Assembly (NCBI GenBank): GCA_018067045.1
Contig: JAGPVL010000017.1
Coordinates: 62,001 to 126,000 of the forward strand
Direction: 5' to 3'
Length of the DNA: 64,000 bases
Source: Gammaproteobacteria bacterium
GTDB taxonomy: Bacteria > Pseudomonadota > Gammaproteobacteria > Pseudomonadales > Alcanivoracaceae
The translations under genes and the position numbers were made by a program. The notes under the pieces were generated by a model. It made no database searches and was not told the DNA's origin. It saw only the letters and a program-made list of their open reading frames with translations. Positions 46,574-54,889 of the stretch are shown piece by piece. Positions within the stretch are counted from its first letter, which is position 1. The number at the start of each line of letters is the position of its first letter.

Positions 46574-48517
46574 ATGAATGAATTACACAGGTTGCATGTG
46601 ACGCTTCTAGGTTGGCCGCGCTTTGCCAAGCGATTGCTAATGCTGGTGCTGGATGCCTCCGTACTGCCCTGTTTGATGGCAGTGGCTTTTGTACTTCGCT
46701 CAGAGGATGGGTTGATACGCCTCGGCCACGATTTATGGTTGCTCGTTGCGACGCCAATAATCACGGTGGCGACCTTGAGCGCACTGAATTACTACCGCGC
46801 CGTCATTCGCTATATGGGCGCGGAGCAGGTCTGGGCGACACTCGTTGGCATGATGGTATCCTGCGTCGCGTTAGCGGGGCTGGCTTATATGGTTCCAGCG
46901 GAACACACGCCGCGTTCGGTGTTTATTATTTATGGTTTATTAGGCTTGCTGTATCTCGGCGGCAGCCGGTTTATGGCGCGCCGTTATCTGCAATGGGTGA
47001 TTGGCGGATACGGAAGTCGTCGTCCTGTGGCGATTTACGGAGCAGGTTCAGCTGGGGCGCAAGCGGCCGCGTCACTGCAAAGTGGTCATGAGTTTTGGCC
47101 GGTGGCGTTTGTTGATGACAACTCAGCCATGCACGGTTCGTCTATTCAGGGCATTAAGGTACTTGGGCGTCATGGTTTGAAAAAGCTTGTGGCCAAAAAA
47201 CAGGTCGACACTGTGCTGTTATCGATGCCGTCGATTTCGCGACACCGGCGCCTAGAGGTCATACATTTTCTAGAACAGCTTCACGTCAAAGTAAAATCGA
47301 TTCCTGGTTTGTCTGACATTATTCATGATCGTGCGCGCATTGAAGAAGTGCGTGATGTGGCCATTGAGGATCTGTTAGGTCGTGATTCCGTTCCATCGAA
47401 CGCAGCATTACTGCATAAATCGGTCACAGATAAAAATATTCTCGTATCAGGCGCGGGCGGTTCAATCGGTAGCGAGCTATGCCGCCAGTTGATCGCACTT
47501 CAGCCGGCATCGCTGACCTTGTTTGAACAGAGCGAATATTCTCTTTACGAGATCGAACGAGAGCTCGGGCCGATATGCGATCAGATGGATATCCCGCTTC
47601 ATGTGATATTGGGTTCTGTTCTGAATAAGAGCCTCGTTCAGTCAGCATTGGTTAAGTATCGTATCGATACGGTTTATCACGCTGCAGCGTACAAGCATGT
47701 GCCGATCGTCGAAGCGAATCCATTAGCGGGCATCGAAAACAACGTGCTTGGCACCTTGGCGATGGCGGAAGCGGCTGAATCTGCAGAAGTTGAGCGCTTT
47801 ATTTTGATCTCGACAGACAAGGCAGTGCGGCCGACGAATGTCATGGGGGCCAGTAAGCGTTTAGCTGAAATGGTGCTGCAATCCATTGCGGCTCGCGATT
47901 CCAAGACCGTGTTCACGATGGTGCGGTTTGGCAATGTGCTTGGCTCTTCAGGTTCGGTTGTGCCTGTTTTTCGCGAGCAAATACGCCAAGGTGGGCCGGT
48001 GACGGTGACGCATCCTGACGTGATCCGCTACTTTATGACCATTCCTGAAGCCGCTCAGTTAGTTATTCAAGCAGGCAGTATGGCGTCCGGAGGAGAGGTG
48101 TTCGTGCTGGATATGGGCGAACCGGTGCGCATCTTTGATCTGGCTTGCACGATGATTCATTTGATGGGGTTGTCGGTGAAAAATGACAGCCATCAAGATG
48201 GTGATATTGAAATTCAGTTTTCCGGTTTACGTCCAGGTGAAAAGCTTTATGAGGAACTGCTTATTGGCGAGGACAGTGTGGGCACTGCGCATGCCGGTAT
48301 CATGCAGGCGCATGAAGAGTTCTTGCCGTGGCAGGAGCTGTCTCGGGTGATTGATCAGCTAGAGCAGCTAGTGGTGAATCAGGATGGCGAGGGTGTTCGA
48401 TCTGTTTTAAGTCAGTTTGTGACAGGATATAGCCCAGCCCCGCTGGTAGAGTTTTTGTCTAAAAAGGACTTTCAGAACCGTGGTTTAATTGGCGGGGAGG
48501 GCAAGCAGATACATTGA
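46574..48517 (+). CDS. wbpM: UDP-GlcNAc 4,6-dehydratase, membrane-bound (WbpM/PglF type)
   Basis: A 647-aa enzyme. N-terminal membrane helices (about 19-110), a first Rossmann-like domain (VAIYGAGSAGAQAAASL), then the SDR dehydratase domain: VSGAGGSIGSELCRQL, HAAAYKHVPIVEANP, STDKAVRPTNVMGASKRLAE (active-site Lys) and RFGNVLGSSGSVVPVF. It makes UDP-4-keto-6-deoxy-GlcNAc, used by WbpV (QuiNAc) and by the PglE/PglD pair (diNAcBac). It is the last gene of the + strand polysaccharide locus, as in P. aeruginosa. Small stems (48519-48538; 48541-48558) mark the convergent end with the mscS-like gene. Confidence 0.94.
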   Translation: MNELHRLHVTLLGWPRFAKRLLMLVLDASVLPCLMAVAFVLRSEDGLIRLGHDLWLLVATPIITVATLSALNYYRAVIRYMGAEQVWATLVGMMVSCVALAGLAYMVPAEHTPRSVFIIYGLLGLLYLGGSRFMARRYLQWVIGGYGSRRPVAIYGAGSAGAQAAASLQSGHEFWPVAFVDDNSAMHGSSIQGIKVLGRHGLKKLVAKKQVDTVLLSMPSISRHRRLEVIHFLEQLHVKVKSIPGLSDIIHDRARIEEVRDVAIEDLLGRDSVPSNAALLHKSVTDKNILVSGAGGSIGSELCRQLIALQPASLTLFEQSEYSLYEIERELGPICDQMDIPLHVILGSVLNKSLVQSALVKYRIDTVYHAAAYKHVPIVEANPLAGIENNVLGTLAMAEAAESAEVERFILISTDKAVRPTNVMGASKRLAEMVLQSIAARDSKTVFTMVRFGNVLGSSGSVVPVFREQIRQGGPVTVTHPDVIRYFMTIPEAAQLVIQAGSMASGGEVFVLDMGEPVRIFDLACTMIHLMGLSVKNDSHQDGDIEIQFSGLRPGEKLYEELLIGEDSVGTAHAGIMQAHEEFLPWQELSRVIDQLEQLVVNQDGEGVRSVLSQFVTGYSPAPLVEFLSKKDFQNRGLIGGEGKQIH

Positions 48518-48547
48518 TCTGCTGTTAAGGCGCAGCAGCAGGCCGAC

Positions 48548-49366
48548 TTATATCGGCCCGGCATGAGTAGGCCTCGGTATTCTCTTTTCATTAAATATTG
48601 TTGAGACGCGCATTACGACATCACTTTGAAAAGCCTTTTCATAGTTCACATCTAAAACATAGGCTTTGGCGCGTAGTCGAATGCCTAATCGGTTCGCAAT
48701 ATTCACCTCTTCTACGGCAAACTCCACCGGTTTCTTCAGATACGCATAGCGGCTGGTCACGATCACTTCGCGAACAATATCCCATGCTTGTTTTATGTCG
48801 GCATCTAAAGCGATATGGAAGTCCGTGACGACCATCATGTCGAGTTCGCCGGCGTTGCCGGAGGCGACAACATCGGTGATAAAACGCGAATTCGGAATTG
48901 TAACGAGGTTATCGTCGAGGGTTTTCAGGCGCACCACTCGTAAACCAATGGAAACGATTTCGCCATAAACGTCATTAAACGAAACTCTGTCGCCAACACG
49001 GAAAGGGCGATCAAAGAGAAGCAATAATCCAGCAACCAGTGACGCGACTACATCTTTGAGTGCGAAGCCAAGTGCAACAGCAATAGAGCCGCCGGCCGCG
49101 AGCATAAACTCCTTGGGGGGCTGTAGTACCCCGACGACGAGCGCGATTGTGCCGGCGATATAGAGAGTAAAACTAATTAATGTGGATATTTGCAAGACGA
49201 TAAAACGCTTGGCTGGTAGGCGTGTCATTAGGTCTTGGCTAAGTTTTTGGACGCCCGTGTTAACCGTCCATATGACGAGGCCGCCAAGTAGCAGAAGCAT
49301 TAGCGCGTAGGCATTAAACATGTCCACAACAACGGCTAGATCACCGACGATATCGTTGTTATTCAT
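48548..49366 (-). CDS. Small MscS-family mechanosensitive-type channel
   Basis: A 272-aa MscS-like channel. TM1 at about 17-39, TM2 at about 55-83, and the pore helix TM3 with AAGGSIAVALGFALKDVVASL followed by the conserved FDRPFRVGDRV beta-domain entry; a cytoplasmic alpha/beta domain follows (VVRLKTLDDNLVTIPNSRF). Length and layout match E. coli MscS (286 aa). ATG 49366 lies inside the last codons of the upstream ATPase gene (8-bp overlap), so translation is coupled; an in-frame start seven codons earlier has no better site. It likely forms the pore partner of the 966-aa protein. Confidence 0.88.
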   Translation of the reverse strand: MNNNDIVGDLAVVVDMFNAYALMLLLLGGLVIWTVNTGVQKLSQDLMTRLPAKRFIVLQISTLISFTLYIAGTIALVVGVLQPPKEFMLAAGGSIAVALGFALKDVVASLVAGLLLLFDRPFRVGDRVSFNDVYGEIVSIGLRVVRLKTLDDNLVTIPNSRFITDVVASGNAGELDMMVVTDFHIALDADIKQAWDIVREVIVTSRYAYLKKPVEFAVEEVNIANRLGIRLRAKAYVLDVNYEKAFQSDVVMRVSTIFNEKRIPRPTHAGPI

Positions 49367-52259
49367 GGAGTAAGTTCTTCCGTGCAAGCAGTTGGGTAAG
49401 CGTGTGGTACCAAATGGGGACTAAGCGATAGCGGCCATCTTCAGAGCGCTGCAAGAAGCCTGCGTCAAACGCCGTTTTCAATGCATGTCGAACAACACTA
49501 TCCGGCAGCGCGGTCACTTGCGTAATCTCATCGCTGGTTAGGTTTTCATGAATCGCAATTGCAGCGTAAGCAAACAATAAATTGCCGCCAAGTTTCTCTA
49601 CTAGACTGGCTTGCGACTCTGCAGGTAAACCAACGGTTACCGTTTTACCGGTCGTTTTGACGGAAGATAACCATAAGCGTAGGGCGAGCATTGGATTGCC
49701 ATGGCAGGCATCCCATAGCAAGCTGAAGTAGCGTTGCTCGGCGTTGCGAATATTGCCAGCCTCTGGTCCACGTGAGGCCAAAAGGATTTCATCGTATTGA
49801 ATCTTAAAGCCACTGAGGTGGTTGCGTGATAGCACCAGCGACCGCACGTCATTCTGTGACCATGGCTTCGCTCTCAGAACGTTGCGGAATTGGTAGTCCC
49901 GCCCGAAAACGTTGCTGAGATAGGCCCAGCTTTGATTGTTAATCGCAATGACCCAAAAGACGTTTGTTAATCTTGCATTGGTGAGACTGAGCAATGTTTC
50001 CCACGCTGTCATTCCATTGACGCGACTTAAGAAAAAATTCTGCGCATTGTCGAGAATAATAAGCGTTGCTTCACGGGTTTCATCGCTGGTGACAAGCGCT
50101 CCAGGACCTTCACTGATGTCGGTATCTAGGGCTTTTCCTATTAACTGCCGTACGGCTTCAGGAGTGGTTGTTTTCGGTGGCACCGAAACATATTGAATTT
50201 TTAGGTTGCCGTGTTCTTCACCATATGCTGCCTGTAATTTTTCGAGAGCAGAGCTTTTACCGATGCCTCTTTCGCCGGAAACGAGTAAAGAGTTTTCTTC
50301 GGTGTGCTCTTCTAGCCATCGATCAATAGGCTTTCGCATGGCTGTCAGAAGGCCCGTGTCGATATATGGCAGCTCTTTCTCATCAGATTGATCGGCGAAC
50401 CAAGCGCTGTAGTCCGTAGAAATTTCCACGTCGATATCGCCAGCTTCACCGGTTTGCACTCGCAGTTTAAACCAGCGGGCAGAGATCTTTCGGTACCAGC
50501 CAAAATCAATGAGGATTTTATGGGAGAACGCGAGAACAAATGTGCAGAGCAGTACCGGTAGCATAAGGGGTGCAAATATTCGAAAGCGTTTTCCGGTCAG
50601 TATTTTCTCAATAATCGGATCTAGATATTCAGGCGTGAGAGACTGCATTGAGCTTATCAGCTCTTGACGCCGCGATAGCAGAAGCTGTCCTAGCGCGATG
50701 TAGACGATAATGAGCGTTATGAAGAGAGATAATGAGAGTAATAAAGAGGAGCCGACACTGATGTTAACGATATCGGTAATGAGCAGAGGTGCAACAATCG
50801 CAAGTGCTGCGTGTCGAGCATAAGGACGATTCTGGTTCGCTTGATCGCCACTAAGGTATACACCAGCTTGTTGTGCTATGCGTAATAAAAGCCACTCACC
50901 AATCAGCGACAGCATTCCGTAGACAATATAGAGCCGCACTAACGGGGTCAGTGCGACCAGTGCGGACATATGCGTGTTGAAAAATATTGCCGCAAGGACG
51001 TCTAACCCAATCCACGCGGTAACCCATGGCGCCAGTGGTGCGACGCCACCCGCGAGCCGGCCGAGGTTGGCGATCCAGCGGCGGCCCTTTGCGAGGCGTG
51101 TGGCACGCTCATTAAGCATGATCAGTGGCTTGCTTACTTTGCGGCTAATGAACAGCAAAAGGTAAAGTGCGGCGAAGGCAAATAGATATTTGAGTACGTC
51201 GGTCACGATGGCCGTACGCGGGCTTCGATCGGCCTTATTCGCGAGGTATGTCAATTCATTGGTATGTTTCAACGCAATGGCTTGAAAGCGAATCGCGTGA
51301 CTTTCGGCAATGAGCAACTCGGGTATGCCACCAGGAAGATCTTTTGCTAGCGCTATGATAGCCGGTGCGTCGTGCTGCCATATCCAAGCACGTATTCGAT
51401 TAATAAAATAGCGCATTTGCAATGCATCGAGCTGCGCATAGATAAGATATTTTTGCGCAAGCATTTTGGACTCTATCGGGAGCTCATCAACTTGTTGGTC
51501 GAGCAGCGGACTAATGATAAGAGGATTTTCAACGGCATATTCCCAAAGCGAAAGCAGTTCACTTACAACGTCTGAGCGAATGGGCTGGCTTATCTGAGGA
51601 AGTAGCGCGAGAATTTTTAGACGTAGAATTTGGAGTTGCGCATCAATAGCCTCCATTTCCTGCCGAGATAATGTTTGCGTACTGTTGCTGCTATTTTCGT
51701 CGTTAGCTGTTCCGTTACCTTCGTTAGAATGAGCAACAGTGAGTGACTCTTGCAGATCGATTGAGAGGCTTCGTATTCGTTGGCGCGATTCCCATAAGCG
51801 CTTGAGCTCGTTGCGTAGCGAGGCAGGAATAGAAAGCCAGCGTGTTCGTTGTTTGTTAATGCTATTAGTGACCCAAATTAAATCGTTGCGTGCATCGTTA
51901 TAGTCCCGCTGGAGTGTCGTGCAATTGACTTCTTCGGGCCAATTTTTCATGGCAGTTTGGGAGGATTTAGAGGAACGGTTAGAGGCAGGCCCGCTGCTGC
52001 TTTCTGCTAGCGCACTATTAACGGCTTTATCGTTCGTCAGGGAAACATTGAACAGAGACTCAAGCGTTGTGTCTGTTGGAAGGCTTCCGGCGGCAATGGA
52101 TTCAATGGCGCGCAAGTGAGCTTGTTGTTCCGCCAAGGCTTCTGTTATTGCAGCGAGTGTCTGTTTGTCCTCTTTGCATGATGCGCGATCAGCGCCATAG
52201 CTCGCCGCGGTGCTGGAGAGCAGCAAAAGAGTAATAAGATATTTAGATGCTGTGCCCAT
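49359..52259 (-). CDS. MscK-like membrane protein with C-terminal P-loop (AAA/STAND-type) ATPase
   Basis: A 966-aa protein of unrecognised family. A signal peptide (1-22) precedes a large, helix-rich periplasmic region (about 24-345, Gln/Glu/Leu-rich with two Cys at 28 and 113). About five to six membrane helices follow (about 351-371, 414-428, 432-457, 481-500, 503-526, 560-579). The cytosolic part has Walker A GERGIGKSS (662-670, Lys668), Walker B ATLIILDNAQ (Asp737), a sensor-like VFWVIAINNQ (767-776) and a C-terminal winged-helix-like end. The periplasmic-plus-helices half resembles MscK/KefA, but where the pore should follow there is an ATPase; the pore is the next gene. AGGAA precedes the ATG. 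Function is inferred only. Confidence 0.75.
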   Translation of the reverse strand: MGTASKYLITLLLLSSTAASYGADRASCKEDKQTLAAITEALAEQQAHLRAIESIAAGSLPTDTTLESLFNVSLTNDKAVNSALAESSSGPASNRSSKSSQTAMKNWPEEVNCTTLQRDYNDARNDLIWVTNSINKQRTRWLSIPASLRNELKRLWESRQRIRSLSIDLQESLTVAHSNEGNGTANDENSSNSTQTLSRQEMEAIDAQLQILRLKILALLPQISQPIRSDVVSELLSLWEYAVENPLIISPLLDQQVDELPIESKMLAQKYLIYAQLDALQMRYFINRIRAWIWQHDAPAIIALAKDLPGGIPELLIAESHAIRFQAIALKHTNELTYLANKADRSPRTAIVTDVLKYLFAFAALYLLLFISRKVSKPLIMLNERATRLAKGRRWIANLGRLAGGVAPLAPWVTAWIGLDVLAAIFFNTHMSALVALTPLVRLYIVYGMLSLIGEWLLLRIAQQAGVYLSGDQANQNRPYARHAALAIVAPLLITDIVNISVGSSLLLSLSLFITLIIVYIALGQLLLSRRQELISSMQSLTPEYLDPIIEKILTGKRFRIFAPLMLPVLLCTFVLAFSHKILIDFGWYRKISARWFKLRVQTGEAGDIDVEISTDYSAWFADQSDEKELPYIDTGLLTAMRKPIDRWLEEHTEENSLLVSGERGIGKSSALEKLQAAYGEEHGNLKIQYVSVPPKTTTPEAVRQLIGKALDTDISEGPGALVTSDETREATLIILDNAQNFFLSRVNGMTAWETLLSLTNARLTNVFWVIAINNQSWAYLSNVFGRDYQFRNVLRAKPWSQNDVRSLVLSRNHLSGFKIQYDEILLASRGPEAGNIRNAEQRYFSLLWDACHGNPMLALRLWLSSVKTTGKTVTVGLPAESQASLVEKLGGNLLFAYAAIAIHENLTSDEITQVTALPDSVVRHALKTAFDAGFLQRSEDGRYRLVPIWYHTLTQLLARKNLLHE

Positions 52260-52400
52260 AGATTCCTACTTCCTGCGAGTCCTTCCTGCATTGTAGGGGG
52301 GAGCGGGGTCGGGTGCACGTACCGTGTGAAGTGCACGGCTAGAAGCTTGCTACAAGCGATGGGGCCTTCACCGAACCCTCTATCGCCTGCAGGATGATGC

Positions 52401-53069
52401 CTACTTCGCTGGTGAGCTGGTGATCATGCCGTCTTTGACTAAACGATTGACCAGCAAGTTGCTGAACGCGCTCACCGAGGATGTTAGATCGGTTGGGTTA
52501 ATTGTTTTGGATTGCGCGCGCCATACGGCTTTACCGTTGCTGGCGTCGAACACAGAAGTCTGAACAAACACTTCGCGGTTTTTGTCGAAGTAGCCAGGTA
52601 GGATCACTGTGTCGTAGTGATAGCCTACATGGGCACCGTAGCCCATAAACAGTGGTGTTGAGGGGATGACGTGCTGCTGCATGGTCGGCAGTACGTAATT
52701 TTCGCGAACGTCGTCCTTCAGCACTAGGGCGACCAATGCTGAGTCTGCGCCGCTACGTTTAACAGCATCTTCTGCTTTGGCGCGTAGCTGACCTTTAGAC
52801 ATAGACGCGAGTTGGCCTGGCATTACTTTGGTTGAGATCACGGCCATAGCACCCGCGTTAGTGATACGTGCGGCAAGGCTTTGCTCAACGGTTCTGCGAA
52901 CTTCCTCGTCGTCACTGATGGCGATCACAAAGACGGTGCTGAAGGCGCCGCTGCTTTCTTTGTCACGGGAGACCGAGAGCAATTCGGTATTGGTGGTGGC
53001 ACAGCCGCTTAACAGTGTGGCGGCCAGCATGGTGACGGAGAGAGACATGACGTTAGAGAGGCGATACAT
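52401..53069 (-). CDS. Lipoprotein of unknown function
   Basis: A 222-aa lipoprotein with signal peptide and lipobox LLSGC, then ATTNTELL. The mature part has a Rossmann-like or TolB/CsgG-type feel (VFVIAISDDEEVRRTVEQSL...GAMAVISTKVMPG, then GADSALVALVLKDD). Such 'GNA1162/DUF4136-like' envelope proteins respond to stress, but I cannot name the family. ATG 53069 has AAGGAG upstream, so the longer in-frame start at 53141 is rejected. It lies 141 bp before the ATPase gene on the same strand and could be co-transcribed. A protein with similar design is at 59945. Confidence 0.65.
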   Translation of the reverse strand: MYRLSNVMSLSVTMLAATLLSGCATTNTELLSVSRDKESSGAFSTVFVIAISDDEEVRRTVEQSLAARITNAGAMAVISTKVMPGQLASMSKGQLRAKAEDAVKRSGADSALVALVLKDDVRENYVLPTMQQHVIPSTPLFMGYGAHVGYHYDTVILPGYFDKNREVFVQTSVFDASNGKAVWRAQSKTINPTDLTSSVSAFSNLLVNRLVKDGMITSSPAK

Positions 53070-53305
53070 AGGGACGAACTCCTTAATAGGCTGTTCACGG
53101 CGTGATAATTTTTTGTACTGTAGTCTGTATGCGTATCGCATCAGCGCTGCGCCGCCGATAGAGCACGATTGTTTAGTGCTGTCGAAATAGACCGATTTGT
53201 AGCGTCAGTATCCTTAATCTCGGATGAACAAGAAAGGACCATATGCTCTGGAGCGAGGTAAAGCTGAGTGAATCAGCTTGTTGGGAGTGTATTCGTGGAT
53301 AGACG

Positions 53306-53341
53306 ACAACGAAGCAGGGGTTTGGGCCACTGCTTCGTTGT
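53306..53341 (-). terminator. Hairpin downstream of isovaleryl-CoA dehydrogenase
   Basis: ACAACGAAGCAG (53306-53317), 12-nt loop, CTGCTTCGTTGT (53330-53341) is a perfect 12-bp stem, 16 bases after the stop of the minus-strand gene. No U-run follows, so it may be a weak terminator or an mRNA 3'-end stabiliser. The rest of 53070-53305 shows no gene. Confidence 0.6.
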
Positions 53342-53356
53342 GGAGGCTGCGCTTGT

Positions 53357-54520
53357 TTACGACGTTTCGCGAAATAACTCTCGGCCGATCAACATACGGC
53401 GAATTTCAGTGGTGCCCCCGCCGATTTCGTAGAGCTTGGCATCGCGCCATAACCGACCAGTCGGGTAATCGTTGATATAGCCATTGCCACCAAGAATTTG
53501 AATCGCTTCGTTGGCAGCCCAAGTCGCTTTTTCGGATGAGAACAGAAAGGCGCCTGCGGCGTCTTTGCGTACTGATTCGTTGCGGTCACAAGCCTTAGCA
53601 ACAGCATAGACGTAGGCGCGGCTTGCGTTAATGCCAGCGTACATATCAGCCAGCTTGCCCTGAATAAACTGGAACTCGCCGATTGCTTGGTCAAATTGTT
53701 TGCGCTCATGAACATAAGGCAGCACCACATCTAAGCACGCCGCCATCACGCCGATAGGGCCGCCGGAGAGAATGGTGCGCTCAAAATCGAGACCAGACAT
53801 GAGTACGTTTACGCCGCGACCTTCGCCGCCAAGTATATTTTCAGCCGGCACTTCGCAATCGACAAATACCAGCTCACCGGTGTTTGAACCGCGCATGCCG
53901 AGCTTGTCGAGTTTTTGCGCGGTGCTAAAGCCTTTCATGCCGCGCTCAATAATGAAGGCGGTAATGCCACGTGGGCCGGCGTTAATGTCGGTTTTTGCAT
54001 AGACCACAAGAGTGTGGGCGTCTGGCCCATTGGTGATCCACATCTTGTTGCCGTTCAGAACATAGTGATCGCCTTTCTTCTCGGCGCGTAACTTCATGGA
54101 GACAACGTCTGAACCAGCATTGGGCTCAGACATGGCCAACGCGCCGATGTGCTCGCCAGTAATAAGCTTGGGCAGATATTTGCGTTTTTGTTCGTCGGTG
54201 CCGTTCTTACGGATCTGATTGACACATAGATTCGAGTGCGCGCCATAGGAAAGCCCGACCGACGCAGAGGCGCGTGTGATTTCTTCCACCGCGATGGTGT
54301 GAGCCAGATAACCCATGCCTGCGCCGCCGAACTCTTCTTCTACGGTAATGCCAAGCAAGCCCATGTCACCGAGTTTGCGCCACAGTTCCATTGGGAAGGT
54401 ATTGCTGCTGTCGATTTCCGCGGCAAGTGGGGCGATTTCGTTTTGGGCAAATTGGTGCACCGCATCGCGCAGCATATCGATACTTTCGCCTAGGTCGAAG
54501 TTCAGTGACGGAAATTCCAT
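53357..54520 (-). CDS. liuA: Isovaleryl-CoA dehydrogenase
   Basis: FAD acyl-CoA dehydrogenase of leucine/isovalerate degradation. A 387-aa protein with [32 protein letters not shown], catalytic Glu247 in [12 protein letters not shown] (the IVD-type position), and the C-terminal [13 protein letters not shown] and [13 protein letters not shown], all diagnostic of IVD. ATG 54520 is preceded by GAGGA and fits the family; the long in-frame upstream extension is rejected. The usual liuBCDE partners are not in this window, so the gene is separated from that operon here. Confidence 0.93.
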   Translation of the reverse strand: MEFPSLNFDLGESIDMLRDAVHQFAQNEIAPLAAEIDSSNTFPMELWRKLGDMGLLGITVEEEFGGAGMGYLAHTIAVEEITRASASVGLSYGAHSNLCVNQIRKNGTDEQKRKYLPKLITGEHIGALAMSEPNAGSDVVSMKLRAEKKGDHYVLNGNKMWITNGPDAHTLVVYAKTDINAGPRGITAFIIERGMKGFSTAQKLDKLGMRGSNTGELVFVDCEVPAENILGGEGRGVNVLMSGLDFERTILSGGPIGVMAACLDVVLPYVHERKQFDQAIGEFQFIQGKLADMYAGINASRAYVYAVAKACDRNESVRKDAAGAFLFSSEKATWAANEAIQILGGNGYINDYPTGRLWRDAKLYEIGGGTTEIRRMLIGRELFRETS

Positions 54521-54836
54521 GTTGTTCGAGTCCTCTATCAGGAGCGTATATTTTGGGTTGTCTGTCTCAGGGCGGAGAGAGCGCCTGAGTCGGCCGCGAT
54601 CATTACCGCTGTTGGAGATAGAATGTAGCAGAGCAAGCGCTTGGTTCGTATGCCTTAACGCATGTTTTTGACGGCCGGCAGGGGATAAACGGGAGCGCGG
54701 GAAGCGACAGGTCGCCAGTGCGGTTAAAAATTGATCACCTGAGCGTCTGGTACGTGGTTGAACGGGGCGGCCGCAGTGGGTTTCACGCACAGAAGCGAGG
54801 ATGATTTGTGGTGACTGGCCGTTGTTGAAGGAGGGG
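54521..54836. other. Intergenic region upstream of liuA, no gene seen
   Basis: This is most of the 369-bp gap 54521-54889 between the liuA start and the phoX-like stop, both on the minus strand. It should hold the liuA promoter, but no confident -35/-10 pair was found. An open minus-strand frame continues from liuA but has no Shine-Dalgarno and no family resemblance. Confidence 0.4.
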
Positions 54837-54876
54837 GTAACGGGAACCACCGTCGCATGACGATCATTCCCGTTAC
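54837..54876 (-). terminator. Hairpin downstream of PhoX-like gene
   Basis: GTAACGGGAA (54837-54846), 20-nt loop, TTCCCGTTAC (54867-54876): a perfect 10-bp stem starting 13 bases after the minus-strand phoX-like stop. No clear T-run follows; a rho-independent role is plausible but weak. Confidence 0.5.
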
Positions 54877-54889
54877 GAGAGCCTGTCGC

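Noticed and set aside
11568-48517. Insertion sequences or transposases within the polysaccharide locus
   Set aside because: I looked for transposase motifs, terminal inverted repeats and target duplications at gaps and found none that could be supported.
48548-52259. Simple osmotic MscK gene broken by a frameshift
   Set aside because: The second part of the large protein is a full P-loop ATPase with its own stop, and the pore gene has its own complete N-terminal helices, so it is not a split single gene.
53357-54850. Long 497-codon version of the liuA frame
   Set aside because: The extra 110 N-terminal residues match no acyl-CoA dehydrogenase; ATG 54520 has a GAGGA site and gives the normal length.
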